Source of the DNA: Puffinus mauretanicus | Lineage: Eukaryota > Chordata > Aves > Procellariiformes > Procellariidae | Length of the DNA: 64,000 nt | Assembly: GCA_023333565.1 (NCBI GenBank) | Contig: JAJKFH010001473.1 | Coordinates: forward strand, 1-64,000 | Reading direction: 5' to 3' | In this document: piece after piece, positions 34,001 to 46,174 of the stretch | Numbering within the stretch: the stretch's first letter is position 1 | How the letters are laid out: each line of letters opens with the position of its first letter | Made by a program: the position numbers and the translations under genes | The notes under the pieces: generated by a model | The model's database searches: none | What the model was told of the DNA's origin: nothing | Seen by the model: only the letters and a program-made list of their open reading frames with translations

Positions 34001-37000
34001 TAGCTCCCAACTTTAAACCCGCGGACCCGGAGCGAGCTTTTGGTTTCTTGAGTGGAGAGGGGGAAAACAAGAGGAAGAGAGAAAGGAGCTGATGCTCCCT
34101 TCTCAGGGGACAGCAGAAAGGAGCTGTCGTGGTGATACAGGACCAGGACCTTTGTCTCTTCCCAAAGAGCTGGAATCCCCAGAGAGATGCAGTTCCCATT
34201 TTTTTGTTTTTTTGAGCCAGGGATTGGAGCTTCCCAAGAGCTCAGGGTGGAGTAAGAGCCAGCCTGAGACCGAAAGCAGCTTGCCAAGGCGCTCCACCAG
34301 CTCTCTGCGCTTGGAAGAGAAAATCATTTCAAAAAGAAGAGGGCAATGCCGCTCTCGGGGCGGGCAGAGGTGGCTGGCCACCTGCACTAGCCAGAGGCTT
34401 TGCTCTGTTGTTCCGCACAGCTTGCAGAATATTCTTTAAAAAGCACCAAGTTCAGGAGTCCACAAGAGCTTCTGAATTACAGCGGGAACGTTGCATGGGC
34501 TACAGAGAAATAATCGTGGCACCTGCACCGTAGGTCCGCGCGTCCCGTCTGCTGCGCACGTCCCCGCTCAGCTCAGGGTAGGAGTCCCACAGTCTCCTGT
34601 TGGAAATATTAAAAAAAGCATTTAGAGTATACACTAAAGAGCATAAAACCAAAGCTGCAGCCTAATTTCCAGCCCAGTGCAGGTCTGTAAAGATTCAACA
34701 GCTGAATCCCACCTTCCTGCAGCTCAGAGACAGCCGAATGTGGGATTAAAGCAGAGCAGGAATATTTTTGCCTCTGCTTGGCAGAGGTGAGGGTGATTGC
34801 AGAAGCTGAATTCCCCTCCGCCGCACTGCCCCAGTGACACAGAGTATTTTCAGCTTAGGAGAGCTCTGGCAGGGCTGCGAGTGCAAGGCAGCTGGGATGT
34901 TAAATGGGGTGTTAGCAGCGAAAAGTGAAGGGCAGGAGGGAACCGCTCAAGGTACACGTACTGCTGTCATCCCTCTGCTCTGGATGTGTTTGGAAGGAGT
35001 CTGCTCGTTTTCTTCCTCGGAAGCGGTGGTTAATGCTGGCTCCTGTCGAGAACCACGGTACCTGGCCAGCGTGGTGCTGCCACGCTCGTTCCATCACTGC
35101 AGAAGTCCCCTGCCCCGGGGGACAGAGGGGTTTGGGAAGGGCTGCCCGCTGTGAGCTGCCCCTCCAGCAAAGAAAGCACCTGCGGGTAGAGAGACAGGTA
35201 AAACTCATTTTTGGGACCCTTTTTCCCCACCGCTGAGCTCTGCAGGGAGCGGCTGTGGGGTGTGAAGGGAGATGGTTTTTTTGGGGGGGGGTACGTGCTT
35301 GCCCCCTTTGCCCACTGCGCTTTAGCCCGTGGCACCGTCCCACCTCTCCTTCACCTGACGGAGCCGCTCACAATCCCTCCCCGGGAAAAAGAGGGGGAAA
35401 AAAAAAAAACCCCAAAAACCCAACCAACCCACATTTTTTGTTAGCATTCAGCAGTGATATGACAGGCGCCCTATGAATTCTGGGAGATTTTAATAAAGAA
35501 GACAGGCCTGTGAAATTTAATAAAAGAGTTCATCAGATTATATGGTGATGGCTCAGTGCCACCGTGCTGGCAGTAATATCCTCGCAGTGGGGGGTTTAAC
35601 CCCTTGAGGGACAGAGCAGCAGCACAGTATTAAATCTTTCAGTAGCATTTCACTCGTGTCACTTTAATATTTATGAATCTCTCTGGCTTTGGGAACCACT
35701 TTGGTGTTGTTTTGCTTTTCTGTTTTGCTTGCGGTTTAGGTTTTCGGCAGCGGTAGTGGTTGGGGGTTTTGTTTTTTTTTTTTCAGCATCAGTTTTCATC
35801 GCCGACATGAACAGAATCAAGCCCAGGGAGCAGAGCTTGTAACACCTCTTACCTTCTGGGTGGGTGCCAAGGGCATTTACAGGGTCCAGTCAAGCAGGAC
35901 CACGCTTACGAGATGCAGTTTTTTTGGTCACTTTTTATAACCCAGCACAATTACATGAAATGCTGCTCGTGGTGCTAGATGTGAAGCTCTGGGGAGTTCT
36001 CTTTGCTGCCCCGTCCCCAAATCCTTCTGTTCTACACGACCGTGGTGCTGCCCTCATCCTTATAAGTAATATTTCCAGTGATGGATAGAGAAGGTCGGGT
36101 CATTCCCTCTGTGCGACGGTGAAGATGCAACAGCAACAGTGCGATGGTGGCTCTTCTCCGACTCCTACCCCATCCTTCTGCCTTTAGTGAAACATTTAAG
36201 TGAGATGACTAACTCCTGGTATTTGAAATTTGGTTTTTCCGCTCCTTGGGGGAGAACTTTGCCTGCAGTTTGGCTTTGGTAAGCTTTGACTTCTGAAGAC
36301 TTCTTTTCTGGTGTCCGCGCTCACATTAGAGGAGGTTTCAGTACGTTTGAGTCTTGGCTATTTCTGATAAGAGGCACAATTACATCATTACACAATTACA
36401 AAGTTCCTTTCTGGGGGTAAATCTATTCATGTAACCCACAAAGAGCTTTGGAGGGAACGGCGAGCCGAGGTAACTGTTGCCCCCAAATTACTCCTCCTCT
36501 CTCTGACCCAAACGTTGCTGGAAGAAGTCAGAAATGAAGCAGAAGGAAATTTTTTCCCCTCAATCCCCTGGTGCCACTCTGTATCGCTGAACTGGGGGAA
36601 ATGGCCGTTGCGGTAGGGAATGAAAGAGCATATTGTGCTGCCGCTGCCTCTTCGTTTCCCTTGTGTGTCCCCTTCCCCATCACGCCCCTAGCCCCCAGCC
36701 CGAAATCTGGAAAGAGGCTTTGCAAGTTCCACTTCAATATTTCAGATGGCTACAATGGATTTTGCAGCTCAATGTTAAGTAAACAGACCTTGCTTAAGCC
36801 TGGACTGCTTCATTTTGACTAAACCCTAACTAAATAAGCTAGTTTCATGAAGCACAGGCCTCCCAGCTTATTCTTTGCTTCATTAACACCTTTTAATCCC
36901 ATCGAGACAATCGTATGCCCCCCGAATTACCCTTCCCAGGCCTGGGTCAGCGTCTTCTCTGTGCCATGGCAGGTCGGAGAGGTTCTCAAATAACTTGCTG

Positions 37001-40000
37001 CTCAGCTCATCCCCATCTGAGAGCTGGGAGCTGGGCTGCCACTTCTCCTCCAGAGCCATCGGCAGAGAGAGCGGCGCGCTGAGCTGCGACTGCAAGGGGT
37101 GCCTGCAAGGATTGACGGAGAGTTAGGCGTTGGGGTGCTTTACCAGGGCTGAAGTCTGATAAATAAAGTCCGTGAAACGTCTGAAGAGACGTTGAAAGAT
37201 CTCAGAGGTCCTCAGCTGCGTGCAAAAGCCAGGCAGATGCACGTGGTCGCTTCGCTGCGATTGCTCTTCCCGCTGCTCCACACTTTGAAACTTTACTGAA
37301 CTTCTCGGGGGGAAATTAATGACATGCTGGGCTCTCCCCAGCTGTTCTGTTATTGAGAGAAAAGCAAACTGTTAATGGTAAAAAAGAGACAGGGAAGCTG
37401 CAGGTAGGGTGAGGGAATCAAATAATGGAATTGTTTTTCACAGAGCGTGTAACTCCTTGCTGCAGGACGCTGTTGGGACCGAGATTGCAGCAAGCTTCAA
37501 GAAGATGTCGGGCATTGCTGTAGTGTCCAGGCTTAAAAGAGAAATAGAGAAAGAGCGTTGGGACTTTCAAGGCATTGCTGCACGTGCTCCTGCCAGCCAC
37601 GTGCCCCCCGAGCTGGCCTCAAATACCTCCTGGCAGGAAGAGCCTGGGCAGCCAGCGAATTTGGCCTCCAGCCCAGCATCAAAGCTCTCTTTAAGATACC
37701 GTGTGTCTTCATCCTTGCTTGGGTGACACGTGCTGTCTCCGAGTTGGCAAACGCTACAGATGCGCTTGCCCTCCATGGGGCAGCTGCCAGGCTGCCATTC
37801 TGCCCGCAACGCCTTGCCTTGAGTGTCCGCCAGCGTGAAGAAGCGGCTGCCAAAAACTGTGCCTGTAGCCCCAAACCTCTCGCATGACGCTGACTCGCGA
37901 GTAACCGTTCCGCTTGCTCCAGAGCCGCCGCCTTTGCAATTCCCAAAGACGTTCCCACTTATAAGCCCATCTGCCTTCCTGCTACTGATACTTTTTCCAT
38001 CAAGGTGAGCAATCCCCCGGCAGGAAAATCAAATTCTATCATTTGCAAAGGTAATTAATTTGAGGCAAGCTGGTAAGAAGGACGTGGGATATGTACCTGT
38101 GTGCACACACCTGCCTCTGCTTGCTGGATGGTTTCTGAAGGTTCCCAGGAATAAAAGTTGATACCTTACCACACCTCCCGTAAGGAAATCTTGAACAGAA
38201 ATCAAACTCAGCTGGGATCCTGAGGAAACAAGGGAATTAAGTAAGGACATGGGGAGACTTGGTCAAAATAGAAGTGGAGGCGCGTGGACTATGAGGCTTA
38301 TGCGGCATAAGGGTCCTTCCAAAAGAAGTGGGATATAGTTGTTGTGAGTTACAGGCACTTAGAAGCGGTCCTGCTGCTGCCGAGGCTGTTCTCTTCTCCG
38401 GGAGCATGCGGAGATCTCACTCGTGTCACTGCTGTTCCTAAACGCACTTTTCATTATCAACCTGGGAACCCGCTTATGTTTCGGACTGTCCCTCGGCGTA
38501 GTTTCTGCAGGCAGCCGCTTCTAGACATCGTGTAGCCACGTCCACAGCGCAGCCTCCCCAGCCTCCTTCTAGCCCACTGCCAGCAACGGAGATGTATTTT
38601 GTTCCTATGGCAACCCAAACAATATTACCTTGACTTAAACGGATTCAGGCAATATTAAAACCAGCCTCTTTAGGAATTCCTGGTGTTGGAGGGGCTGAGA
38701 ATTTTAATTTTGTGTAATGCGAGCTGACACCGTGTTTATGAGCTGCTTGCTGAATGTTTTCTTCAATTAGTACAAAGCAGAGCGGATTTGTTTTCGGGGC
38801 TTAGCTGGGAGATGGGAGGGTGCGGGCCTTGCGATGCCAAAAGCGTTATTGAGTTACGCTGCAGTAACGGCGCTTCCCTCACCTGATAGCTGCAAAAAAG
38901 CCCTTTTCATGGAAATCTGGCACATGACAGCATCTTTAAATAAGGCTTGCTAACTGCCTCGTCCCAACAGCAGCGGGAGGAATCGGCTTGGTGCCTGGCA
39001 GGGGAATAGGTCTCCTTTCCCAGCTTTGACCTCTGTTTCCACGTTTCCTTGTTCTGCTCCATCCCTCTCGCTATCAGCCCGCCCGCAGTTGGAAGCGCAT
39101 CACGCTCAAAGCTTTCCTCTACCTGCCGTGGCTAAGCGATATTCGGGATGTTTTCCTCAAGCAACCAGCGATATCACTGAGGCTAGAAATATCAAAGGAC
39201 CCGGGGAATGCTCCAGTATCTATACGGATAAAAATAATTAAGAAAACACAAGTGTGAAACAAGACAGGGAGTTTTCCATCAGTGTTTTCCTAAACTATCC
39301 TGTTCCTTACCTGGAGTCAGGTCGGAAAGTAAAGCTTCTGTTTGCCAGGTCGATGTTCTTAATGTGTCTGTCCCTGGATTTGGGGCTCTGGGGCGGAACC
39401 TGGGTGTGTTACAGGAGTAAACCTGTCTCTGAAAGAGACGGTAAGACCAGAAGGGAGCTTGGGGCTAGCTTGTCTCAAAGTCAAATGAGATTTGTGTCAC
39501 TAGATTCAGCTACATGACAGCATACAGCGAAGCCAGGCAGATCTTTCTTTGGGGACAGTAATTCTCCCAGCCGAGATGCAAAGAAAAGTCAGTACTCGCT
39601 TTTAAACGAGTTGTTTGAAGGATAAGGGACAGGAACCTGGAAAGAAGAATAGTCTGATTACCCACAATTGGCAGAACTAATTATAAGTGGTTCTCAAGAA
39701 GATGAAGACATGACAAAGTCTCGTGGCTGGGCACGGAATAAAGGAAGATTCAAATTGGAAATAAGGAATGAGGAGCTAATTAGCCTCTGGAACCTCTTCC
39801 CAATGGATGCGGACAGATCCCCCTTCACTCGGAGCCTCCGGACCACGACGGTTGGCCCTCGCTGTGCATCTACCACCAGCGAACAGGCTTGAGGTGGGAA
39901 TCCCTGGGCGAGATTCTCTGGTTCGCAATGAACACGGGGTCAGACTACATCACCATTATCTTCCATCTGGGCTTAAAGTCCAGGAACATCAATAACGTAA

Positions 40001-43000
40001 TGTTTAGTAATACGTCACGTGTTCCTGACTGATCCCAGACAGCCGTGAGCGCAGATCGGCTCTACCGTTGGGTCTTTTTTATTCTTTTTAGTATTTCACT
40101 TCTGCTGTAACAGAAGGATGTTGGTGTTAGGAAAGGGACAGGTTTGGACTCAGCCCAGATTTGGGCTGGGATTGTGCCTGGAACATGCTCCCAGTTTGCT
40201 CCTTCGTTAAGACAGTGAGAGGTTGTGGTTAAAAGGCTGCTCTTTACTCCCAGCTTTTTCAACTTAAATTCAATTATTATTTTTCAAGTGTGACTTACAG
40301 AAAGGCAAAGAGGAGAGGGAGAGAGAAAGAGAGAGAGGGAGGGAGAGAGGAACATGCATGCAAACACACTCACACAAAGGAGAGAGAAATCCCACACCAT
40401 TCCAGTTGGAATGTCCCAGACACTTCAGCCGAAAGCCACCGCACAGCACAAATCCATGGTGGTATTTGGAAGGGATGAGCCCACCCCTGTAAGCCTCTTC
40501 ATCCTGCTCCACAGAGTTTGCCAGGAGGATTAACCCAGTCTTGTTCTCAATCCCAGTTTATGAGTTCCCTGCTGGTGGGGAAGATCCTGTGTGTTTAAAC
40601 AACAGCCTAATTAATCCCTATTTTATTACTTTCTCTTGTCAAGTGGCTAAATAGAAGCTGTCAGCCGGCAGCCACCACCGCTCACATTTGTTTAGATCCC
40701 AAATTACTTCATCAGAACCATCTGCTCGGTACGCGGGGCGCTCGGCAGTTGTTTATTTCTCTCTCTGGACATGGTGTGGGGCACAAACAGCCTTCCCCGC
40801 GGGACTCCCTGCCTAAGGCTCCTCCAAGCCCTGGGGACGGTCCTGCAGGGGTCCAGAAAGTCCTCTCCCTAGGAGCAACCTACCAAAGCCAGGCAGTGAA
40901 CAGCCCTAGAGAGGAAAAGGGGACGTAAAGCTCTGTCCTGTCGGGCCAGGCAAGTTCATGTTCCTCCCTGGGGCTACGGAAGGTCAGAAAGCCCCAAAAC
41001 ACAGTTGGGATGTACGCTTCTTGCTGGGATGTGCTAGCACAGCTCCAAACGTCCACCCCCTTCTTCCCTTGGCTTCCTGAGTCCCAACCCAGGGCTGATC
41101 TTCTCTGGCCCAAGTGTCTAACCCCCGAGACCTTCTTTGCAGGCTGTTCCAGACCAAGTGCAGCAGCTGCTTGAAGGCGATCGCCCCCTCCGAGCTCATC
41201 ATGCGGGTGCTGGAGAACGTCTACCACGTTCACTGCTTCTACTGCTGCGAGTGTGAGCGGCGCCTGCAGCGGGGAGACGAGTTCGTGCTCAAGGAGGGGC
41301 AGCTGCTGTGCCGCAGTGACTACGAGAAGGAGAAGGAGATGCTGAGCGCCATCAGCCCGGCACCCACTGAGTCCGGTGAGGACTGGAGCGGTGCTGAGGG
41401 TGGGGAACCAGGGTGAACTTTGTAGAGGGCAGGTACCGCCTGGTCCTTAATTAACTACAGGGAAAGCTTCAGAGGGAGGAGATGTCGGTAGGTGGAGGTT
41501 GTAGCATCTTTACCCCTTGGTGATAGGGGGTACCAGGCTGCCGAGATCTACTTGGCTGGTCTGGAGAGGTTTGGGTGGGCTGCTCTGAAGCGTTACAGAA
41601 TGGATGATCCGGGGCCAGGGTGGCCCATCAGCTCTGTCTCCGAATTGACAGCGCTCGCCTGAGCCACAGCTCCGTCCACGAGCTTTGCTGGCTTCGTTCT
41701 ACGCTTCTGCTCTCAATAGCACTTTGGAAGGAGCAGAACTCTGACAAGTTTCTCTGAGTCCTCGCCCTGGGAGATGGCCCAGAAAGGCCACTCTCTGCTG
41801 AATCACCGCTACTGATCTTCCCTTGCAGTGAAAAGCGAGGATGAAGACGGCGGCCACTCGCATGGCAAAGGCGGCGAGGAGAGCAAAGACCACAAGCGCT
41901 CCAAGCGCCCGCGCACCATCCTTACCACGCAGCAGCGTCGGGCATTCAAGGCCTCGTTCGAGGTTTCCTCAAAACCCTGCAGAAAGGTATAAGGAGGCCA
42001 TTCAGCGCGACTGCTGGCTTGGATCCTTTTAAGTGCAACTTCAGTTCTAATTCAGCTCTCCGGGTTTTGTGGACAGGTAAGGGAGACCCTGGCAGCCGAG
42101 ACGGGCTTGACTGTGCGGGTGGTACAGGTCTGGTTCCAGAACCAAAGGGCCAAGGTGAGTGACGGTTCCCCTGCCACAGCTGGGTTCTGCGTACCTGTGG
42201 GGTATCGCACACGCTCGTTCAATTAAAAGGAAACACAGAATAGCTTAGAAAAAGAGAAAACGGCTAGAAGACTAGAAGAACAGCTATGCAGGACCAAACC
42301 ACAGGTCCACCTAGACCTACAACATGTATCTAGTAGCAGCAAAAGCTTAAAGAGAAATTAAAAAATCAATCAATTATAGATGCTGGCAGGGCTTAACAGT
42401 CTTCACTGTTTTTTTTTTTTATTACTCTTTTTCTACTTGCTTTTTCCCCCTCTATATAGAAAGACTAGAAGGATTTCCTACTTCTTTCTTCTAGAAGTTG
42501 AAACAATTCTAATTTTGCAGAATTTCAAGGGTGAAAACAGAAAATACGTGGCTTTAAAAACCTCACTTTGCAGTAAAACAAAGTCCTTTGTTTTTTAAAC
42601 TGCAAATGGCATCTCCCACAAAGATAACACAACCTTTTCCGTCAGCCCCGTTTCTCACGCGGGGCCGACTGCAGAGAACATTGACCGCAGAGGAGTCACC
42701 CAGAGGAGGGAGCGGGGTTATACCACGGCAGTGCTGGGTCTCAGGCAGCGGTGGTCCCCTCCTGTGTTAAACACAACCCACTCCCCTCCTCTCTCGGTCA
42801 GAACCTCAAACCCGGGGGTCTCTGTCTCCTTGCAGATGAAGAAGATTGCTCGCAGGCAACAACAGCAGCAGCAGCAACAGCAGGAGCAAGACCAGCTGGG
42901 CAACCCTCGCTTAGGGACCGGGAGAGGGACCGGTCGCAACAGCAGGCAGAGCAATGACGATAGCGAAGGTGAGGAGCCGCTGCGCACGGTGACAGCTCTG

Positions 43001-44331
43001 GGGGCTGGAGGCTGGGATGGAGGGGGTTGACTCGGATGCGTTTGAGAGCGAGCGTGCGCAGGAAGAGATGAGGAAAAAGCACGAGGGTCGTAGCTGAATT
43101 GGTACGCACAAGAAATAGGTAACGTTCAGCAAGACTCGGGAGTACTCGTGATGCAGCACGTATCTCCTCTTTTTGAGGAGACGATGGGGTTTTTTACGTT
43201 GCCGTGTACCCTGCAGTGCTGGTCCAGAGTTAGACCACCAAATATCGCTGCAGCAATGCGAATAACGTTATCGCGACAGTGCTCTGACCCACCACCGCGT
43301 GCACCCTTGGCTTCAACCCATCCCGCTGGTTGTGTCTTTAGACGGCGCAAGCGTTCACGGCCTGGATGGGCTCATGGTCCCCTACCCCAGGATCCCCCAG
43401 CAGCAGCTGCTGCCCCTGGATCAGAACGGCTACAGCACAGACTTGTACAGACAAGGGCTGACGCCGCCCCAGCTGCCAGGAGACCATCTGCACCCCTACG
43501 GTAGGAGAGCGGCGTGGAGATTGTCCTCTCTCTGCATCAAAGCTGCACGTAGCAGTCCAAGTCATGAAAAGCCAACTCTGCTGTGACTGCTGAGGAAGCC
43601 AGCAGCAGTGGATGCTCCACAGGACTTGGACTTTTAGAATCAGAGAATCATTAAGGTTGGAAAAGACCTCTGAGATCATCGAGTCCAACCGTCAACCCAA
43701 CACCCCCATGCCCACCACACCATGTCCCTAAGCGCCTCATCCACACGTCTTTTAGATACCTCCAGGGATGGGGACTCGACCCCTTCCCTGGGCAGCCTGG
43801 TCCAAGGCCTGACCACTCTTTCAGGAAAGAAATTTTTCCCAATGTCCAATCTAAACCTCCCCTGGCGCGACTTGAGGCGCCAGAGTCTTTCTCAGAAGAA
43901 GTCTGGTGAGGCCAGAGCCTCAGACTGAGCTCTGCGGGGGGCCAGGGAGCGAGGCTGGGGTCTCCCAACATGAAACGTTTGGGCGAGGGAGGAAAGAGCT
44001 ATGCCTACAGCTGGTGCTGTGCGTGGGGCTCACCTCACACCAGCCTTGCTGACCATGGCTCCAGGTGAAACACAGCCCGGCTGCCACCCTTTTTCCGTCC
44101 TGCAGTGCCACCCCAGCTCCCTGCGAGGCACGCTCGGGCCACTCTCACACTCGTTTCCTTTTCCTTCCTCTTCTAGACTCAGAAGGAGTTTTTCACGATA
44201 TGGACAGCGACAGCATCAGCCACCTGGGAGACTGCCTGCTGTCAACGGCCGAAGCCAACCTCCTCCAAGCCCGCGTGGGCAACCCCATTGACCGACTCTA
44301 CTCCATGCAGAGCTCCTACTTCACATCCTGA
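19076..44331 (+). CDS. LMX1-family LIM-homeodomain transcription factor, third paralogue, complete, 8 exons
   Basis: Exons are 19076-19133, 22575-22761, 41143-41375, 41829-41986, 42077-42154, 42836-42968, 43342-43500 and 44177-44331. They total 1161 nt, encoding 386 residues, with all junctions GT-AG. LIM1 (about 29-81) and LIM2 (about 88-143) carry complete zinc-ligand sets. The homeodomain (about 185-244) includes [16 protein letters not shown] and VWFQNQRAK and is near-identical to LMX1A/B. A run of nine Gln (246-254) follows. The C-terminus keeps [12 protein letters not shown] and ends [19 protein letters not shown]. Such factors bind AT-rich sites and pattern limb, roof plate or dopaminergic neurons. 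The protein matches neither LMX1A nor LMX1B outside these blocks, for instance in LIM1 ([20 protein letters not shown]) and the 160-182 linker. The start chosen is the ATG in MKTEE, aligned with KMEE of the relatives. The upstream MLDG is absent, so an earlier start remains possible. Confidence 0.93.
19134..22574 (+). other. LMX1-type gene intron 1
   Basis: The 3.4-kb intron between the short first coding exon and the LIM1 exon. It holds a C-run at about 21110-21125 and a T14A13 palindromic run near 22400-22427. No other exon was recognised in it. Confidence 0.7.
23380..24360. repeat. pentanucleotide satellite array, almost pure purine on the plus strand
   Basis: The array passes through several five-base units: GGAAT/GGGAT (about 23409-23562), AGAAT/AAAAG mixtures, GAGAA (about 23660-23955), AGAAT again, ACAAG (about 24105-24143), AAAGG/AAAAG, then GAGAA (about 24250-24350). 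It ends against a CR1 3' end in minus orientation. Apart from a few T and C bases it is polypurine over some 800 bases. Confidence 0.95.
24361..24440 (-). mobile_element. CR1 LINE 3' end remnant, minus orientation
   Basis: gatttcagttggaaggcacc, followed by tacaaccctcatctcgtccaac, is the reverse complement of the CR1 3' end just inside its terminal repeat. Only about 80 bases remain. The adjoining pentanucleotide array takes the place of the terminal repeat. Confidence 0.75.
24868..25431. repeat. 19-bp minisatellite
   Basis: About 29 copies of ccccagttctgccccgtgt, with t/c, g/a and cag/ccg variants and a few one-unit deletions. Three frames on each strand are open for long distances because the unit has no stop. 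These are not proteins. Confidence 0.95.
25890..26585. repeat. 25-bp minisatellite
   Basis: About 28 copies of tctggttgtgacctccaagc + ccgtg. The variants cca[at]ct, gag for gac and cag for aag recur in blocks, which indicates higher-order duplication. A 390-codon minus-strand open frame running through it is a repeat artefact. Confidence 0.95.
33140..33245. repeat. MIR-like SINE core fragment
   Basis: The run 'aaaggaaaccacggcacaga' + 'gaggatatgcccagagctac' + 'acaaaaagtc' follows the MIR core order (aggaaactgaggcacagaga... cccaaggtcacacagc). The match is by eye and imperfect. Confidence 0.4.
37405..37560 (+). repeat. old CR1-like fragment
   Basis: The stretch with gtaactccttgctgcaggac + gctgttgggaccgag and agcttcaagaagatg resembles the 'aactccctgccacaggacgt... 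ttcaaaaag' segment near the 3' end of old CR1/L3-type elements. It is diverged and has no terminal repeat. Confidence 0.3.
39640..39985 (+). repeat. old CR1-like fragment
   Basis: The segment gaagattcaaattggaaata + aggaatgagga, followed by ctaattagcctctggaacct + cttcccaatgg, has the layout of old reptilian CR1 3' regions (gatattaggaa... ctggaacaaattgccta). It is far more diverged than the CR1 copies at 13.9, 43.6, 52.9 and 60.3 kb. Confidence 0.35.
43636..43895 (-). mobile_element. CR1 LINE, 3' end, minus orientation
   Basis: It starts agaatcagagaatcattaag and follows the same sequence as the 13858-14137 copy for about 250 bases. It lies in the intron between exons 7 and 8 of the LMX1-type gene, antisense to the gene, and does not touch either splice site. 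Confidence 0.92.
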
Positions 44332-46174
44332 CCATAGAAAAGCTCCCAACTCTTCACGAGTATCTCGGATGGATGCTGCTTCAAATTCAGAACGAGGGTG
44401 AGGGAGGAGAAACAAGACTGAGACCTTCAGAGACGTTCCTTGAGCACTGCGCAACGGAGGAGGCGACTCGGTCCGCCACACATACAAGCACTAATTCCTG
44501 GAGATCTTTCACAGCCTGAAGGACTTTGGATCGCCTCTCTCCTTTTTTCTAGCCACGAGTAGATCGATGGTATGATGTTGTTTAGCTGTAACTTTAGCAG
44601 TTTGTCCGGTGTTTAAGCTTTTGAGCATTATGTCCTGCAAACAAAGACTGGCCAAGCTAACCAGAGCTGCTCCTAGAAGTAGGAGGTGCCCTTCCCACAA
44701 GAACTCGGTTTATTTAAGTCTTGGTTGCAGCTGAGCTGCTCGCTGTGCTGTTTTGCCTCGTTTCCCAATCCAGATGCAGGCTTCACGGGACAAGGTTAAT
44801 TTTCAACAGTAAAATCCAAGGTTCTGAGGCATCTCTAAGGGATGCCACTGCTGCCTCAGAGATTTTCTCCGTGGTTGTCGATCAGTTGGCCCAGGACAGT
44901 TTTTTAACATTTGACATTTCAGAAATGCACAGTAGTTTGGCCCCTGATTGAAACGGCTATGCTCGGGTATCTGCTTCAAGAAACAACAGAATATTTATCC
45001 TCTGTTATGTTCAAAGACGCCAAGAGAAGCGTAACACACCCACAGTGAGTTCTCTATCGCCTTTATGTCTGTCTGTCTCTAACACAGCAGTTTTACTCCC
45101 TTTATGGACAGAACAAAGACTTATCCTCACCAAATGACAGCTATTTTCTGTTTGTTTCTTTTTTAAAACAGCAAAGTGAAACGATTTTACTCTAAAAATG
45201 TTCCTGCTAGAAAGCCCTTCCTCTGCAGGTCTGTCCCCAGAGGGACTTCCCAGCCTGACTGCGCTCCCAGTTCATCCTCGCACCTCGCTTCCCCCCAACA
45301 AGCGACGAGGGAAAGAAACGGGATCGCGTTATCCCGTAACGCGTCCCTGCCAAGTCACTTAACTCCAAGAGGCTACGTTTGGTTTTCGCTTCGAGGGCGA
45401 CTCAGGGGTGACATCAGGACTCAGCCAAGAGAAAAGCACGTCTCCGCTGCGGACAGAAAGGACTAATCCATCTTCTCTACCCATCATCATGCCACGAGGC
45501 AGGCGTTACGAGACCTGGCACCAACGTGCCGCAAAAGGGCAAGAAAGAGAGAGCAGAGAAAGAAAGTCTGAATTATTACCAAAGGGAAATTCTTTATTCT
45601 CCTGCCTAAGACCCAAGTCTGGGATTTCGTTCTTTATACACGTGAAGGACAGCCGGTATTCCTGGAAAGGTCAGGTTTTCCCGTGAGCCTGCTTACAGCA
45701 TGCCAGCTGAAGGAATACGGTCCTCCAGCACTAACCTTCCCTTGTCTATTCGAACCGAACAACCGGCAGGCAACTCCAAAAGGAAATAATGACTTATTTT
45801 TAAATCTTGGATCTCCAGATTTGTGAGTCTAGCGGTGCAACCCGAGAACCTGGCCGACTGACATTTCTGTATGTGGTCTTTTACTTCTAAGCCTCCACAG
45901 GCTTGTCAGTCTGATTTTAAAGGTGTGTAGCCTCTCAAATGAAAAAAAAACAGAAATGGCTAATTTTTGTTATCTGGAGTTATGGAGGAAAATTCCCAGG
46001 AACCACATAATCCTGGATTTGGGGATGAAAGGAGATGCAGTCCTGATGCATTTTGCTTTTTACCAGGATTTTTCACCTTCTCGACTACTTCTAGAGAACT
46101 GACGTAAAGAATGCCGTGTAACAGAACCGCAGCCCTTATAAAGATCACTCCACCGTTGCTTCACCTTCAATAAA
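44332..46174 (+). other. probable 3' UTR of the LMX1-type gene
   Basis: After the TCC-TGA stop the sequence is non-coding. The first well-placed AATAAA (46169-46174) would give a 3' UTR of about 1.84 kb, comparable to the long 3' UTRs of other LMX1 genes. A second AATAAA followed by an A-run lies near 46678. Confidence 0.5.

Larger units (their letters stand above)
22762..41142 (+). other. LMX1-type gene intron 2, 18.4 kb
   Basis: This intron separates the LIM1 and LIM2 exons. The left 4 kb is dominated by tandem repeats (23.38-24.36, 24.87-25.43 and 25.89-26.58 kb). From about 29 kb onwards it is AT-rich with many TAATTA/TTAATTA homeodomain-type cores, for example near 30190-30510, 33530-33670, 35440-35600, 36180-36420 and 40590-40720. 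A mononucleotide T-run lies at about 29131-29157 and a GA-rich run at about 40310-40350. No nested gene was recognised. Confidence 0.7.
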
